The notes beneath the pieces are model-generated. The model ran no database searches. It saw only the letters and a program-made list of their open reading frames with translations, and was not told the DNA's origin. From a virus: a stretch of 33,996 bases of DNA. Of the stretch, positions 20,758 through 27,388 are shown one piece after another. Location of the stretch: the IMG/VR virus record IMGVR_UViG_3300036770_006768, positions 1 through 33,996 of that record; one strand, 5' to 3'. Positions within the stretch are counted from its first letter, which is position 1. Each line of letters opens with the position of its first letter. The position numbers and the translations under genes are program-made.

Positions 20758-20970
20758 TTATTCGTAATCCTCAAACCCGTCCTCATCGAAAGGAAAGCCC
20801 TCTTCTTCGAGCAGATCGCGTGCAGCACAACGAGCAGACTCAAGAAGCTCTTCTTGGCTCATCCCCTCGTCAAAATAGTTCCACAAATCAAAATCTGGCA
20901 GATCGTCAATACCAACGCCAGCAATGTTGGAAACTTCCCGGTCAACCATTTTGCGAAATTGTGCAATCAT
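20758..20970 (-). CDS. Small acidic protein
   Basis: 70 residues, about 20 Asp and Glu, ending EEEGFPFDEDGFEDYE. Helical middle (SQEELLESARCAARDLL). Promoter TTGACA, 16 bp, TATAAT near 21012-21039, inside the end of the upstream gene. Strongly acidic phage proteins often mimic DNA, but nothing specific shows that here. Confidence 0.65.
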   Translation of the reverse strand: MIAQFRKMVDREVSNIAGVGIDDLPDFDLWNYFDEGMSQEELLESARCAARDLLEEEGFPFDEDGFEDYE

Positions 20971-20974
20971 CGTT

Positions 20975-21364
20975 TTACCTCTTGTGAATGAAAACTCTTC
21001 TACCTTGCGTGATTATACGTGCAAATCTTGCGTTGTCAAGTATATTGTCGGTGGATGGACAATACCAGTATGGGCGAATCTTGGGATCGTAGGTTGCTTC
21101 AATCAACTCCTGAGTCATAGGTGTGTGTGCCGGAACAATCGTTACCGAATCGCACTCAATCCAGCCGGAAACGTCACGAACTTGGCTTTCAAAAACTCGT
21201 TTGGCCGTTCCTGGCATATTTCGCAGCGTACAGTTTGAAAGAACGAGACAGTTTTCTGTTGGATCGTAGTAGGATACGCCCCCAGAATTCTTATCACGAA
21301 TCTGCCATTGCTTGTAGTTGATTCCGGCTGCGAGATGGAATCTTACGTGAAGTTTATTCATCAT
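20975..21364 (-). CDS. Conserved phage protein, leaderless start
   Basis: 129 residues. LHVRFHLAAGINYKQWQIRD, LVLSNCTLRNMPGTAKRVFESQVRDVSGWIEC and EATYDPKIRPYWY follow a phage family with a LxxxxFxVxxAGRxRVxxxxxKNVHAFVxG block and a YNPxKxxxF block. Role unknown. ATG lies 6 nt after TACAAT (21371-21376), with no ribosome binding site. Confidence 0.65.
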   Translation of the reverse strand: MMNKLHVRFHLAAGINYKQWQIRDKNSGGVSYYDPTENCLVLSNCTLRNMPGTAKRVFESQVRDVSGWIECDSVTIVPAHTPMTQELIEATYDPKIRPYWYCPSTDNILDNARFARIITQGRRVFIHKR

Positions 21365-21449
21365 ACAGTTATTGTATCACTAGTATCGGCAATGTCAAGC
21401 GATGGAATCCAATCAAAATCGAGTCAGTCGAGCCGGTTGGCGTTTGAAA

Positions 21450-21493
21450 CTGTCAATTTGGCAGTTGTGGTAGGGAAGCTGCCATTATGGCAG
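21450..21493. repeat. Hairpin pair overlapping a gene end
   Basis: CTGTCA-ATT-TGGCAG (U-G on plus), spacer TTGTGGTAGGGAAG, CTGCCA-TTA-TGGCAG. The second palindrome contains the stop codon of the gene at 21485. Confidence 0.9.
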
Positions 21494-21643
21494 TTTTCTC
21501 GTATAGATCATACAAAAATCCATAAAATCCCAATCATAAAACTCATTACCCACATAAAAAATCACATGATCACTATCAACATAAGTAATATGAGCAATAC
21601 TACCAGTATCAAGATCCATCCATTCTTGGTCGGCTTTTAGCAT
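21485..21643 (-). CDS. 52-residue hypothetical protein
   Basis: Start overlaps the upstream stop (TGATG). AHITYVDSDHVIFYVGNEFYDWDFMDFCMIY is beta-rich and aromatic. Probably translated by coupling with the zinc-ribbon gene. Confidence 0.6.
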   Translation of the reverse strand: MLKADQEWMDLDTGSIAHITYVDSDHVIFYVGNEFYDWDFMDFCMIYTRKLP

Positions 21644-21831
21644 CACTTTGCTCCAAAACCATAATATTTTCGGTAATGATAATCGATATCATCCTCAGAA
21701 ATTTCCCCATCATCCTCAAACAAAGGAACCCCATTCTCATCCAATTCCTCACCACAAATATCACAGTACAGATGACCCCCATCCTCTACAATAGAGTCCT
21801 CACAACAATAGCTCCATGACGCCTTACACAT
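21643..21831 (-). CDS. Zinc-ribbon miniprotein
   Basis: 62 residues. CC at 9-10 and CDIC at 23-26 form a likely zinc ribbon, followed by the acidic stretch EDDGEISEDDIDYHY. Promoter TTGACA, 16 bp, TATAAT with the inverted repeat ACATTT-C-AAATGT (21883-21895) overlapping the -35 box. Family unknown. Confidence 0.7.
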   Translation of the reverse strand: MCKASWSYCCEDSIVEDGGHLYCDICGEELDENGVPLFEDDGEISEDDIDYHYRKYYGFGAK

Positions 21832-21895
21832 GATTTTTCTCCAAAATCGCCCAAACCCCTCTTCTGCACCATTATATCAGACACATTTCAAATGT

Positions 21896-21953
21896 CAAGC
21901 CATTTGGCTGACTACACCCATCCAACCCGAATCCGAAGGATTGGCTCGGACAG
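21896..21953 (+). repeat. ~65-nt dispersed element, copy 7
   Basis: TGGCTGACTACACCC, CCGA-ATCC-GAA-GGAT with TCGG closing an outer stem, GGACA. Confidence 0.7.
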
Positions 21954-21955
21954 AG

Positions 21956-22123
21956 CTATTCGTCCTGCCAACCCTTCTTTTGGGCGCTTCTCGTGCGTTG
22001 ACGTTTGGTTCGCTTGTCGCCCATGATCGTGCAAGCAGCGGAACGAAAATCCTTGTGGCCCGTCCCAATTTTCCAGGGGGCTTTCGTCTCGATCTTAACT
22101 TTGCCATACTTGTTCTTAGCCAT
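21956..22123 (-). CDS. Small basic phage protein
   Basis: 55 residues, AAGGTGA before the ATG. KYGKVKIETKAPWKIGTGHKDFRSAACTIMGDKRTKRQRTRS is very basic; GTGxKxxxSGxGxxxxRxxKRxRT-type ends occur in phage proteins. Probably binds nucleic acid. Promoter TTGACA, 16 bp, TACAAT with a CCGATA box. Confidence 0.65.
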   Translation of the reverse strand: MAKNKYGKVKIETKAPWKIGTGHKDFRSAACTIMGDKRTKRQRTRSAQKKGWQDE

Positions 22124-22201
22124 CGTATCACCTTGGAGTTGTTGTGTTTTGGTATTGTACCATACACTATCGGCGTGTCAATACCTCTTGCTTGAATAAT
22201 T

Positions 22202-22223
22202 TGTCTCAAACGGCGACGGCCTT
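22202..22223 (+). repeat. 22-nt dispersed element, copy 4
   Basis: Standard sequence; its last bases run into TTGGCAC. Confidence 0.7.
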
Positions 22224-22256
22224 TGGCACAGTATTTGCGATACTTTCCCAAAGTAT
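22223..22256 (+). promoter_or_regulatory. TTGGCAC-N5-TTGC element with a replacement hairpin
   Basis: TTGGCAC-AGTAT-TTGCG, then GATACTTT-CCC-AAAGTATC, an 8-bp stem where other copies have the mirrored arm. Confidence 0.55.
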
Positions 22257-22300
22257 CTGTCAAATTGGCAGGCGCGGTAGGGAAGCTGCCATAATGGCAG
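22257..22300. repeat. Hairpin pair
   Basis: CTGTCA-AAT-TGGCAG (U-G on plus), spacer GCGCGGTAGGGAAG, CTGCCA-TAA-TGGCAG. Confidence 0.9.
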
Positions 22301-22492
22301 TCAGTCCTCAAATCGATTGTCAAAAATTTGCCGATCTGCCTCGCTGCGATCACGCGTATCACAATACACACGATCACCCCGGCAGCGTCCACAGTTGCAA
22401 CCCTTACGCCCATAGGTTTTCTTGGGTCGCTTACTCTTGAACTTCTTAGAGCGATCACCACGCCATGCGGCTTTTGAGTCTTCGTATTCCAT
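22301..22492 (-). CDS. Small basic Cys-rich protein, leaderless start
   Basis: 63 residues: basic block RSKKFKSKRPKKTYGRKG, then CNCGRC and VYCDTRDR. Likely a nucleic-acid-binding zinc knuckle-like protein. ATG is 6 nt after TACAAT of a TTGACA, 16 bp promoter. The stop is adjacent to the hairpin pair. Confidence 0.65.
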   Translation of the reverse strand: MEYEDSKAAWRGDRSKKFKSKRPKKTYGRKGCNCGRCRGDRVYCDTRDRSEADRQIFDNRFED

Positions 22493-22531
22493 GATGGTAT
22501 TGTACCAGTTTGGTCGAGTTTGTCAAGCGAA

Positions 22532-22723
22532 TCAGATATATTCCTCAATCGGTTCATCCGTTTCATATTGCGGATTCGTCAGAACCTCTGGGCGATACTT
22601 GGCGAGTTGCTTTTCGCGGCACTCAGGGCAAACGCGAGCAAGTGGAATCCCACGAGCATCCGTCTCCCACCAACTCATTTCGCCTGATCCGCATGGGCAA
22701 ACTCTGGGCTTGTCGTAGTACAT
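22532..22723 (-). CDS. Conserved zinc-binding phage miniprotein
   Basis: 63 residues from ATG 22723, which has AAAGGAACC upstream; the longer frame crosses the promoter. CPCGSGEMSWWETDARGIPLARVCPEC with KYRPEVL is a conserved small phage family with four Cys for one zinc. Role unknown. Promoter TTGACA, 16 bp, TACAAT near 22752-22779. Confidence 0.7.
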   Translation of the reverse strand: MYYDKPRVCPCGSGEMSWWETDARGIPLARVCPECREKQLAKYRPEVLTNPQYETDEPIEEYI

Positions 22724-22778
22724 GATTGGTTCCTTTAGGTATAGGTGGATTGTACCATACGATTTTAGATTGTCAAGC

Positions 22779-23039
22779 CTAGTTATATATCGGAATCTTC
22801 TGCTGTTGTGGCGGATAATCCCTCCATGAACCATCGGCGTGTTGGTAGTAAACTTTCTCGACGTTGGGGTCGTAGCACATCAAACAATACTGATACATAA
22901 ATCGGGGAGGTTGAGGAGTTTCGGCAGTTTGGGAAACTTGAGAAGTATAAGGAATCTTTATCGTTCCGTTCTGATAATCACGAATTCCACCATAAATAAA
23001 ACCACATACAGCCAGAATCACACCAATCCATTGTACCAT
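22779..23039 (-). CDS. Small membrane-anchored protein
   Basis: 86 residues: helix WIGVILAVCGFIYGG at 4-18, then a polar, Pro- and Gln-rich domain with YCLMCYD and YYQHADGSWRDYPP. GGAG before the ATG. The upstream 30 bp resemble those of the gene at 23475-23576. Confidence 0.65.
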   Translation of the reverse strand: MVQWIGVILAVCGFIYGGIRDYQNGTIKIPYTSQVSQTAETPQPPRFMYQYCLMCYDPNVEKVYYQHADGSWRDYPPQQQKIPIYN

Positions 23040-23144
23040 GATAATACTCCGTTTGTTGGTTACTAGCCGATCCTTCGGCCATACTTAGTATATCGACCAA
23101 TTCCACCCGCCACAATAGCAAAAATTCGCCCAAAAACATTTTCT

Positions 23145-23161
23145 TTGGCACGATATTTGCT
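23145..23161 (+). promoter_or_regulatory. TTGGCAC-N5-TTGC element
   Basis: TTGGCAC-GATAT-TTGCT, preceded by TCGCCC, 12 bp before a hairpin pair. No mirrored arm. Confidence 0.5.
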
Positions 23162-23173
23162 CTCCTACACAAT

Positions 23174-23217
23174 CTGTCATTTTGGCAGAGCGGGTAGGGA
23201 GCCTGCCATAAAGGCAG
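23174..23217. repeat. Hairpin pair
   Basis: CTGTCA-TTT-TGGCAG (U-G on plus), spacer AGCGGGTAGGGAGC, CTGCC-ATAAA-GGCAG. Confidence 0.9.
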
Positions 23218-23225
23218 GCTTGTTG

Positions 23226-23387
23226 TCAGGAGTCTTCGTTGTCTCCCCAATCTTCGTACTCGTCATCTTCCCAATCATCTTCGTCAAACTCGTCATCTTC
23301 TTCAAAATCGGAAAAGTCTGGCTCGTCCGAATAACCAGTACCAAAATCAAACTCGTCCTCAAGCATCTCATCTTCATCACGAATCAT
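23226..23387 (-). CDS. Extremely acidic small protein
   Basis: 53 residues from ATG 23387, preceded by AGGAGAAAAC. More than half are Asp or Glu, with interspersed Trp, Phe and Tyr (DWEDDEYEDWGDNEDS). The charge resembles DNA-mimic inhibitors; that is inference. Promoter TTGACA, 16 bp, TACACT; the leader contains the 22-nt element. Confidence 0.7.
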   Translation of the reverse strand: MIRDEDEMLEDEFDFGTGYSDEPDFSDFEEDDEFDEDDWEDDEYEDWGDNEDS

Positions 23388-23400
23388 CTTAGTTTTCTCC

Positions 23401-23422
23401 TGTCTCAAACGGCGACGGCCTT
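23401..23422 (-). repeat. 22-nt dispersed element, copy 5, in an mRNA leader
   Basis: Lies between promoter and AGGAG of the acidic-protein gene. Confidence 0.65.
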
Positions 23423-23474
23423 GTGGCAGTCGTATAGGTGAAGTGTAACTGAAAAAACCGAATTGTCAAGTGGT

Positions 23475-23576
23475 TTATTTTGGTGGCGAAATGAAGTCCA
23501 TAAAGGTATAAACCAAACAAAATACAACAGTAATGAAACCGGCAGTATTGAAAGGGTTGTGGAAAATCCATTCCAT
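23475..23576 (-). CDS. 33-residue membrane peptide
   Basis: MEWIFHNPFNTAGFITVVFC then a second hydrophobic stretch ending DFISPPK. AACGGAG lies 13 nt before the ATG. TTGACA, 16 bp, TATCAT also sits here, but its start point would fall inside the gene, so which signal is used is open. Confidence 0.55.
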   Translation of the reverse strand: MEWIFHNPFNTAGFITVVFCLVYTFMDFISPPK

Positions 23577-23601
23577 GATGATACACTCCGTTTTTGGTTT
23601 G

Positions 23602-23814
23602 TCAAGTAGGCTCGTACATATAAAGGAAATCTTCAAGGCTCTTTTGTTTGATATTACGTTCACCTTCGATCATATAATATATAGTTGTACCCTTATCTAG
23701 TCGATTATGGTAATTTACCCAATTTTCAACACGAAGGATAGTACAATAGGCTTCACTTGCCAGGAGTCGCCAGCGTTTGCCTGATTCGAGATCGCTCTTT
23801 TTTGTGATTTTCAT
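23602..23814 (-). CDS. Small hypothetical protein
   Basis: 70 residues: KITKKSDLESGKRWRLLASEAYCTILRVENWVNYHNRLDKGTTIYYM. Promoter TTGACA, 17 bp, TAGAAT with a CCGATA box near 23824-23852. Unknown function. Confidence 0.65.
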   Translation of the reverse strand: MKITKKSDLESGKRWRLLASEAYCTILRVENWVNYHNRLDKGTTIYYMIEGERNIKQKSLEDFLYMYEPT

Positions 23815-23892
23815 AGTTTCATTCTACCAATAGATATCGGCTATGTCAAGACCCAAAATCTACAAAATCGCCCCAAGTTTCTCTCTGCTCAA

Positions 23893-23936
23893 CTGCCATT
23901 TTGGCATAGCCGGTAGGGAGCCTGCCAAATTGGCAG
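23893..23936. repeat. Hairpin pair
   Basis: CTGCCA-TTT-TGGCAT, spacer AGCCGGTAGGGAGC, CTGCCA-AAT-TGGCAG. Confidence 0.9.
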
Positions 23937-24304
23937 GAATGTGCGGTCCCGCAAACTGGACGTTACCCAGGAACCGATCTAGCATGAGAGCCTAGGTCAT
24001 CTAGTCGATGGCACGAATCGCCTTGCAGGAATAAGGTGGCAGAGTTTTCCAGGTCGCTCACTTTGTTGATCCTGCTCAGTTACAAGCGGCACGAAGCCTC
24101 ACCTCGCTACCACAACGCTATGCCCTCGATGAAACCTAGCCGTGTTGTGCATGACGCAGGAGGGTCGCTACTCCACTCACAAACAAGCGTACCTTAGACT
24201 CCCATAGCCGGGGTGTCAACCGTCATCCTCTATAAGCGAGGCTTTTTCAGTATTCGATACGGGCTATCTTGTTTGGCTTGCGATAGATGGCTCTGCGTGT
24301 TTCG
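23937..24304 (-). ncRNA. Candidate structured RNA (~370 nt)
   Basis: A promoter (TTGACA, 16 bp, TACAAT, 24307-24334) leads into sequence with no ORF of 60 codons or more. Helices seen: CGA-CTAG-ATGA with TCAT-CTAG-TCG (23976-24008, two bulges), TGCGG-GA-CCGCA (23943-23954), CTGG/CCAG (23957-23972), CACAA/TTGTG near 24111-24151. A second TTGACA, 17 bp, TAAGGT (24191-24219) would give a shorter form. Not recognised as RNase P, tmRNA or 6S RNA. Confidence 0.45.
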
Positions 24305-24306
24305 TG

Positions 24307-24334
24307 ATTGTATCAGACTATGATTGATTGTCAA
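24307..24334 (-). promoter_or_regulatory. Promoter of the candidate RNA
   Basis: TTGACA, 16 bp, TACAAT on the minus strand. Confidence 0.7.
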
Positions 24335-24339
24335 GTGTA

Positions 24340-24480
24340 TTGGGCCGATAAGGTTTCCGCGAATTAACGCACCCAATATTTTTACGTCACTCGGCCTAGA
24401 TGACAACCAACTTTTTGCTCAGATGGCAGGTTGCTTCTGCCGTGATGCTTGAATTTTCTGGAAGCTACTCGGTTGGATAT
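24340..24480 (-). ncRNA. Candidate small RNA (~140 nt)
   Basis: Follows TTGACA, 16 bp, TAGAAT (24487-24514, with a CCGATAC box) and contains only a 7-codon frame. It ends near the next promoter. Structure not obvious. Confidence 0.35.
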
Positions 24481-24541
24481 AGCATCATTCTACACTCAGT
24501 ATCGGTCATGTCAAGGGGTTGGCTTGAAAAAATTTTTTGTG

Positions 24542-24558
24542 TGCAAATCCTGTGCCAA
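24542..24558 (-). promoter_or_regulatory. TTGGCAC-N5-TTGC element, minus strand
   Basis: TTGGCAC-AGGAT-TTGCA. Confidence 0.5.
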
Positions 24559-24569
24559 ACTAAATTTGT

Positions 24570-24613
24570 CTGCCGTTTTGGCAGTCGGGGTGGCGGCTCT
24601 GCCATTTTGGCAG
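24570..24613. repeat. Hairpin pair
   Basis: CTGCCG-TTT-TGGCAG (G-U on plus), spacer TCGGGGTGGCGGCT, CTGCCA-TTT-TGGCAG. Confidence 0.9.
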
Positions 24614-24638
24614 ATACCCTTTTTTTAGGCAGCGGTGC

Positions 24639-25025
24639 CTAGTTTCTGAACGGACTCACTTCGTGGCCGCTTGCTCCGATTGCGGCGTATTGCTCGCAAA
24701 GGGCGTCGATTCGCTCCTTGCTTCCGGGTTTGCCAACTACGACGATCATAAGGTCGTCACAAGCCGGGTTATACTTCTTGTCGTGTTTGAATCGACTCAC
24801 CCGCTTCTTGCGGCGACGACCCGCAAACTTCAGGAGCTTTTCGCAGACGGCGTAACGCTGGCCCTTGATCGTGTCGAACAGTCCTGTGCCAAAAACGTAC
24901 TGCTCATCTTCGATCATTTGCTCGTCGGCCACAGCAACGAGTGACGGGATGGCGATTCCCTCAAAAAAGGACTCGGCCATCTCTCGGAGTTCTCGCTTGA
25001 TTCGCTTGGTGATTTCGCTGGACAT
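24639..25025 (-). CDS. Conserved phage protein, paralog of 31678-32100
   Basis: 128 residues from ATG 25025; the longer frame crosses the promoter. The C-terminal half RFKHDKKYNPACDDLMIVVVGKPGSKERIDALCEQYAA...VSPFRN is nearly the same as in the paralog. N-terminus is helical, then ADEQMIEDEQYVFGTGLFD. Basic RRRKKRVSRFKHDKK could bind nucleic acid. Promoter TTGACA, 17 bp, TACACT; ACAAGTCTGG is directly repeated across the -35 and spacer. Confidence 0.7.
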   Translation of the reverse strand: MSSEITKRIKRELREMAESFFEGIAIPSLVAVADEQMIEDEQYVFGTGLFDTIKGQRYAVCEKLLKFAGRRRKKRVSRFKHDKKYNPACDDLMIVVVGKPGSKERIDALCEQYAAIGASGHEVSPFRN

Positions 25026-25082
25026 GGTGGGGTTCCTGGGGGTTGTGAGATGAAGTGTACCAGACTTGTCCAGACTTGTCAA

Positions 25083-25286
25083 CTACCGAATCCAGTCCGC
25101 ATAGACGTGTTCGGCAGTATACCGATTGAACGGGCAGCCGCAATCGCAATCTTCCCATTCGTTTTCAATTCGCACGATGCCGCTGTTGTGACACTCGCCA
25201 CAAATAGGCTCACAGTGTTCACCGCATCGTGAACAAATGTCCTCGTGAACGACCGGAGCATCACAGCAATCAGAGAGATTCGACAT
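25083..25286 (-). CDS. Zinc-ribbon protein
   Basis: 67 residues from ATG 25286 (AAAGGAACC upstream). CC at 7-8, CSRCGEHCEPICGECHNSG and CDCGC give two probable zinc sites, resembling the Cys repeats of DnaJ-type zinc domains. Promoter TTGACA, 17 bp, TAGAAT with CCGATACC. Confidence 0.7.
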   Translation of the reverse strand: MSNLSDCCDAPVVHEDICSRCGEHCEPICGECHNSGIVRIENEWEDCDCGCPFNRYTAEHVYADWIR

Positions 25287-25383
25287 TGTTTGGGTTCCTT
25301 TGGGGTATGTTGTGATTCTATCATTAGGTATCGGCTTTGTCAAGCGGAAAAATTGAGTCTGTTTCGGAAAAGTTTTTGGGCGA

Positions 25384-25400
25384 TTGGCACAGGTTTTGCT
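25384..25400 (+). promoter_or_regulatory. TTGGCAC-N5-TTGC element
   Basis: TTGGCAC-AGGTT-TTGCT, directly after a TGGGCGA motif. Confidence 0.5.
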
Positions 25401-25413
25401 CTAGCGGCACCAT

Positions 25414-25457
25414 CTGCCATTTTGGCAGTCGCCCTAGCCAAGCTGCCAATATGGCAG
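25414..25457. repeat. Hairpin pair
   Basis: CTGCCA-TTT-TGGCAG, spacer TCGCCCTAGCCAAG, CTGCCA-ATA-TGGCAG. Confidence 0.9.
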
Positions 25458-25510
25458 TCTTGCTGGCTATACCCATTTGGCCGAGCCGATTGGATCGGCT
25501 GAAACTGACA
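25458..25510 (+). repeat. ~65-nt dispersed element, copy 8
   Basis: TTGCTGGCTATACCC, then AGCCGAT-TGG-ATCGGCT, a longer stem replacing AATCC/GGATT, and CTGACA. Confidence 0.65.
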
Positions 25511-25525
25511 GTATGGCATGCTTTT

Positions 25526-25717
25526 TCAGAAGCGACGACTCGGATCGGTTACATTTTGTGTCACTTTCACTTGTTGAATGTCGATAACCTCGTGCTTTGT
25601 TTGCAGCAATCGCTTCAGAGCGTCAATATGAACGCCATTCAGAGATCGAACAGTTACAACAAAGGTTTGCGTCACATTGTCAAGCATCACACAAACGCAG
25701 TCGCCATCTCGTGCCAT
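25526..25717 (-). CDS. Small hypothetical protein
   Basis: 63 residues from ATG 25717 (AAGGAAAC upstream). GDCVCVMLDNVTQTFVVTVRSLNGVHIDALKRLLQTKHEV: beta hairpin then helix. Promoter TTGACA, 17 bp, TAGACT with CCGATACC. Unknown. Confidence 0.65.
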   Translation of the reverse strand: MARDGDCVCVMLDNVTQTFVVTVRSLNGVHIDALKRLLQTKHEVIDIQQVKVTQNVTDPSRRF

Positions 25718-25802
25718 TGTTAGTTTCCTTTTCTTTTTGGGTATGCCTGAGTCTACCATTAGGTATCGGCTTTGTCAATACCAGAAATTGAGGAATTATT
25801 AG

Positions 25803-25846
25803 CTGTCAAATTGGCAGATCGCGTAGGGAAGCTGCCAAAATGGCGG
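25803..25846. repeat. Hairpin pair
   Basis: CTGTCA-AAT-TGGCAG, spacer ATCGCGTAGGGAAG, CTGCCA-AAA-TGGCGG; both variants are U-G on plus. Confidence 0.9.
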
Positions 25847-25876
25847 ATTTCTCCACCACTTGGCAACCCACCCTTC

Positions 25877-26347
25877 TTAGAGCGACATGAATTTTTCGTG
25901 AGAAATTGCCAAAACCTTATATTCCTCAAAGGAACGCGGGAAAAAGTCTCGCTCAAGACGCTTCTTGCTGACGATTTTCACATTGATACCATGAGGAGCG
26001 ATCCCGACCAGCACAATCGTATCGAAACAGTCAAGGCCGACATGCTGAAACCTGTAGTAAAGTTTATTTCCAGCAAATGTGGCGAGAGCCGATTTGATTT
26101 CGACCCGCTTGCCGTTCACCAAAAGGTCAAACGTGAAATTCTTACCGAACACCTGTACTGCACGACCCTTTTGCTCGAAGTAATGACGAATCATACGCTC
26201 CACAGCATTGCCGCGTGGATTGCCCTTCATCCTCGAAAGACGCCACGCAAGATAGTGCTTTTTGGGCGAAAACTTTGGCTTCGCCTTTTTCACACTATTC
26301 ATTTCCAAAACTGCCAGATCAAACGAACTCTGATTGATAGTAGCCAT
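25877..26347 (-). CDS. PD-(D/E)XK-type nuclease domain protein
   Basis: 156 residues from ATG 26347. GNAVERMIRHYFEQKGRAVQVF (Glu50) then FTFDLLVNGKRVEIKSA (Asp74, Glu83-Ile-Lys85), with YYRFQHVG and FDTIVLVGI strands after it, is the core of the PD-(D/E)XK nuclease fold. Such domains cut DNA with metal ions; targets range from restriction to recombination junctions and tRNA. N-terminal 45 residues are basic. Promoter TTGACA, 16 bp, TATAAT. Confidence 0.7.
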   Translation of the reverse strand: MATINQSSFDLAVLEMNSVKKAKPKFSPKKHYLAWRLSRMKGNPRGNAVERMIRHYFEQKGRAVQVFGKNFTFDLLVNGKRVEIKSALATFAGNKLYYRFQHVGLDCFDTIVLVGIAPHGINVKIVSKKRLERDFFPRSFEEYKVLAISHEKFMSL

Positions 26348-26463
26348 CAAAAAATTCCTCAGAAGGGTAAGGGTTCCAAATCACATGAATGAATTATACG
26401 ACAAAATTTCCTCGTGTCAATAGGCTCATATTGAAAATCGCCCAAATTCCTTCTCTGCATAAT

Positions 26464-26507
26464 CTGTCATTTTGGCAGAAAGGGTACTTGGCCTGCCAGA
26501 ATGGCAG
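26464..26507. repeat. Hairpin pair
   Basis: CTGTCA-TTT-TGGCAG (U-G on plus), spacer AAAGGGTACTTGGC, CTGCCA-GAA-TGGCAG. Confidence 0.9.
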
Positions 26508-26563
26508 GGAGAGCAGAGCGAAAACCAACCCCTTAGCCTCGCCCTGCTCTCGACCCGCAACCC

Positions 26564-26878
26564 TCACCACACCAACAACATCCCGTTTTGGAATTCGACA
26601 TCACGACCGTTTTCACGGGTGAACCATGTGAAGTTACGTTGCCAGACGGAAAATGGCGTAAACTGATTGAGTCGCCGCTTTGTGGTCACGGTCTGGTATC
26701 CACCATTATTCAAAACGAAAGAACCAGACGGGAAAGCCCGAATGATATGGGTCTTGTGAAAAGTGACGGTTATCATACCTGTCACTGGGTCGATTTCACC
26801 CCACGTATTACCAGCAATCTTGCGACGGCTCTTGTTGTTCTTGCCACGAATCAGAGAGTGAAGTTCAGCGTATGTCAT
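26564..26878 (-). CDS. Conserved phage protein of unknown function
   Basis: 104 residues. KIAGNTWGEIDPVTGMITVTFHKTHIIRAFPSGSFVLNNGGYQTVTTKRRLNQF is the hallmark of a widespread phage orphan family (KxGNNTYL...VxLHxTxIVTxxPDGxxxLxxGGWRTxTTKxRxNxF). Beta-rich; role unknown. Promoter TTGACA, 16 bp, TATAAT near 26906-26935. Confidence 0.75.
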   Translation of the reverse strand: MTYAELHSLIRGKNNKSRRKIAGNTWGEIDPVTGMITVTFHKTHIIRAFPSGSFVLNNGGYQTVTTKRRLNQFTPFSVWQRNFTWFTRENGRDVEFQNGMLLVW

Positions 26879-26931
26879 TTTCGGGTTTCCTTTTGGGTTA
26901 TGTTTCGATTATATCATGGGCAGATTTTTTG

Positions 26932-27168
26932 TCAAGCCCTAAGTGGTGCCAGATTTTTGATTTTTTCCAGAACCTCGGCAACTCCCGCGAAGTCCAGCCA
27001 GCCGATTACGTCATTGGTGACCGGCGTAGTGTAGCAGAGTTCGCCATTACTATCCAAGACAGCAACTTCAAACAGTCCTTTTTCTCCACCATACGAATTC
27101 GGCCCACTAACAATACTAGCACCATAGCCGTTATCAAACTCTACAACTTTCCGATATTTACCAGACAT
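26932..27168 (-). CDS. Conserved phage protein of unknown function
   Basis: 78 residues from ATG 27168 (AAAGGAATC upstream); the longer frame crosses the promoter. VVEFDNGYGASIVSGPNSYGGEKGLFEVAVLDSNGELCYTTPVTNDVIGWLDFAGVAEVL is characteristic of a common small phage family. No known function. Promoter TTGACA, 16-17 bp, TATCAT. Confidence 0.75.
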   Translation of the reverse strand: MSGKYRKVVEFDNGYGASIVSGPNSYGGEKGLFEVAVLDSNGELCYTTPVTNDVIGWLDFAGVAEVLEKIKNLAPLRA

Positions 27169-27265
27169 GATTGATTCCTTTGAGTTATGCACTGATGATA
27201 CCATATATAATCGACCTGTCAATGGGTCAAAATCCACAAAATAATTTTTCGCCCAATTACAATCT

Positions 27266-27293
27266 CTGGTATGATATTTGCTCTCCTGCAAAA
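27266..27293 (+). promoter_or_regulatory. Degenerate TTGGCAC element with inner hairpin
   Basis: CTGGTAT-GATAT-TTGCT, then TTTGC-TCTCCT-GCAAA. Confidence 0.45.
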
Positions 27294-27337
27294 CTGCCAA
27301 ATTGACAGAAACCGTACCCCGCCTGCCAAAATGGCAG
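27294..27337. repeat. Hairpin pair
   Basis: CTGCCA-AAT-TGACAG, spacer AAACCGTACCCCGC, CTGCCA-AAA-TGGCAG. One of two copies whose change pairs only on the minus strand. Confidence 0.9.
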
Positions 27338-27388
27338 TCGGCTTCCAGCCAGGGCGGACGCACCCATTACGCCCGCCCCGGCTTTCCG

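Larger units (their letters stand above)
23815..24638. other. 824-bp region without a protein gene
   Basis: Contains two hairpin pairs, one minus-strand TTGGCAC element and three leftward promoters that drive no ORF. Two candidate RNAs are annotated separately. Confidence 0.7.

Noticed and set aside
21895-22566. 223-codon minus-strand frame
   Set aside because: It runs across two promoters, a hairpin pair and the better supported genes 21956-22123 and 22301-22492.
23937-24304. tmRNA, RNase P RNA or 6S RNA
   Set aside because: No tRNA-like ends, tag frame or conserved core segments could be found.
25772-26392. 206-codon plus-strand frame
   Set aside because: Antisense to the PD-(D/E)XK gene, which has the motifs, promoter and start site.
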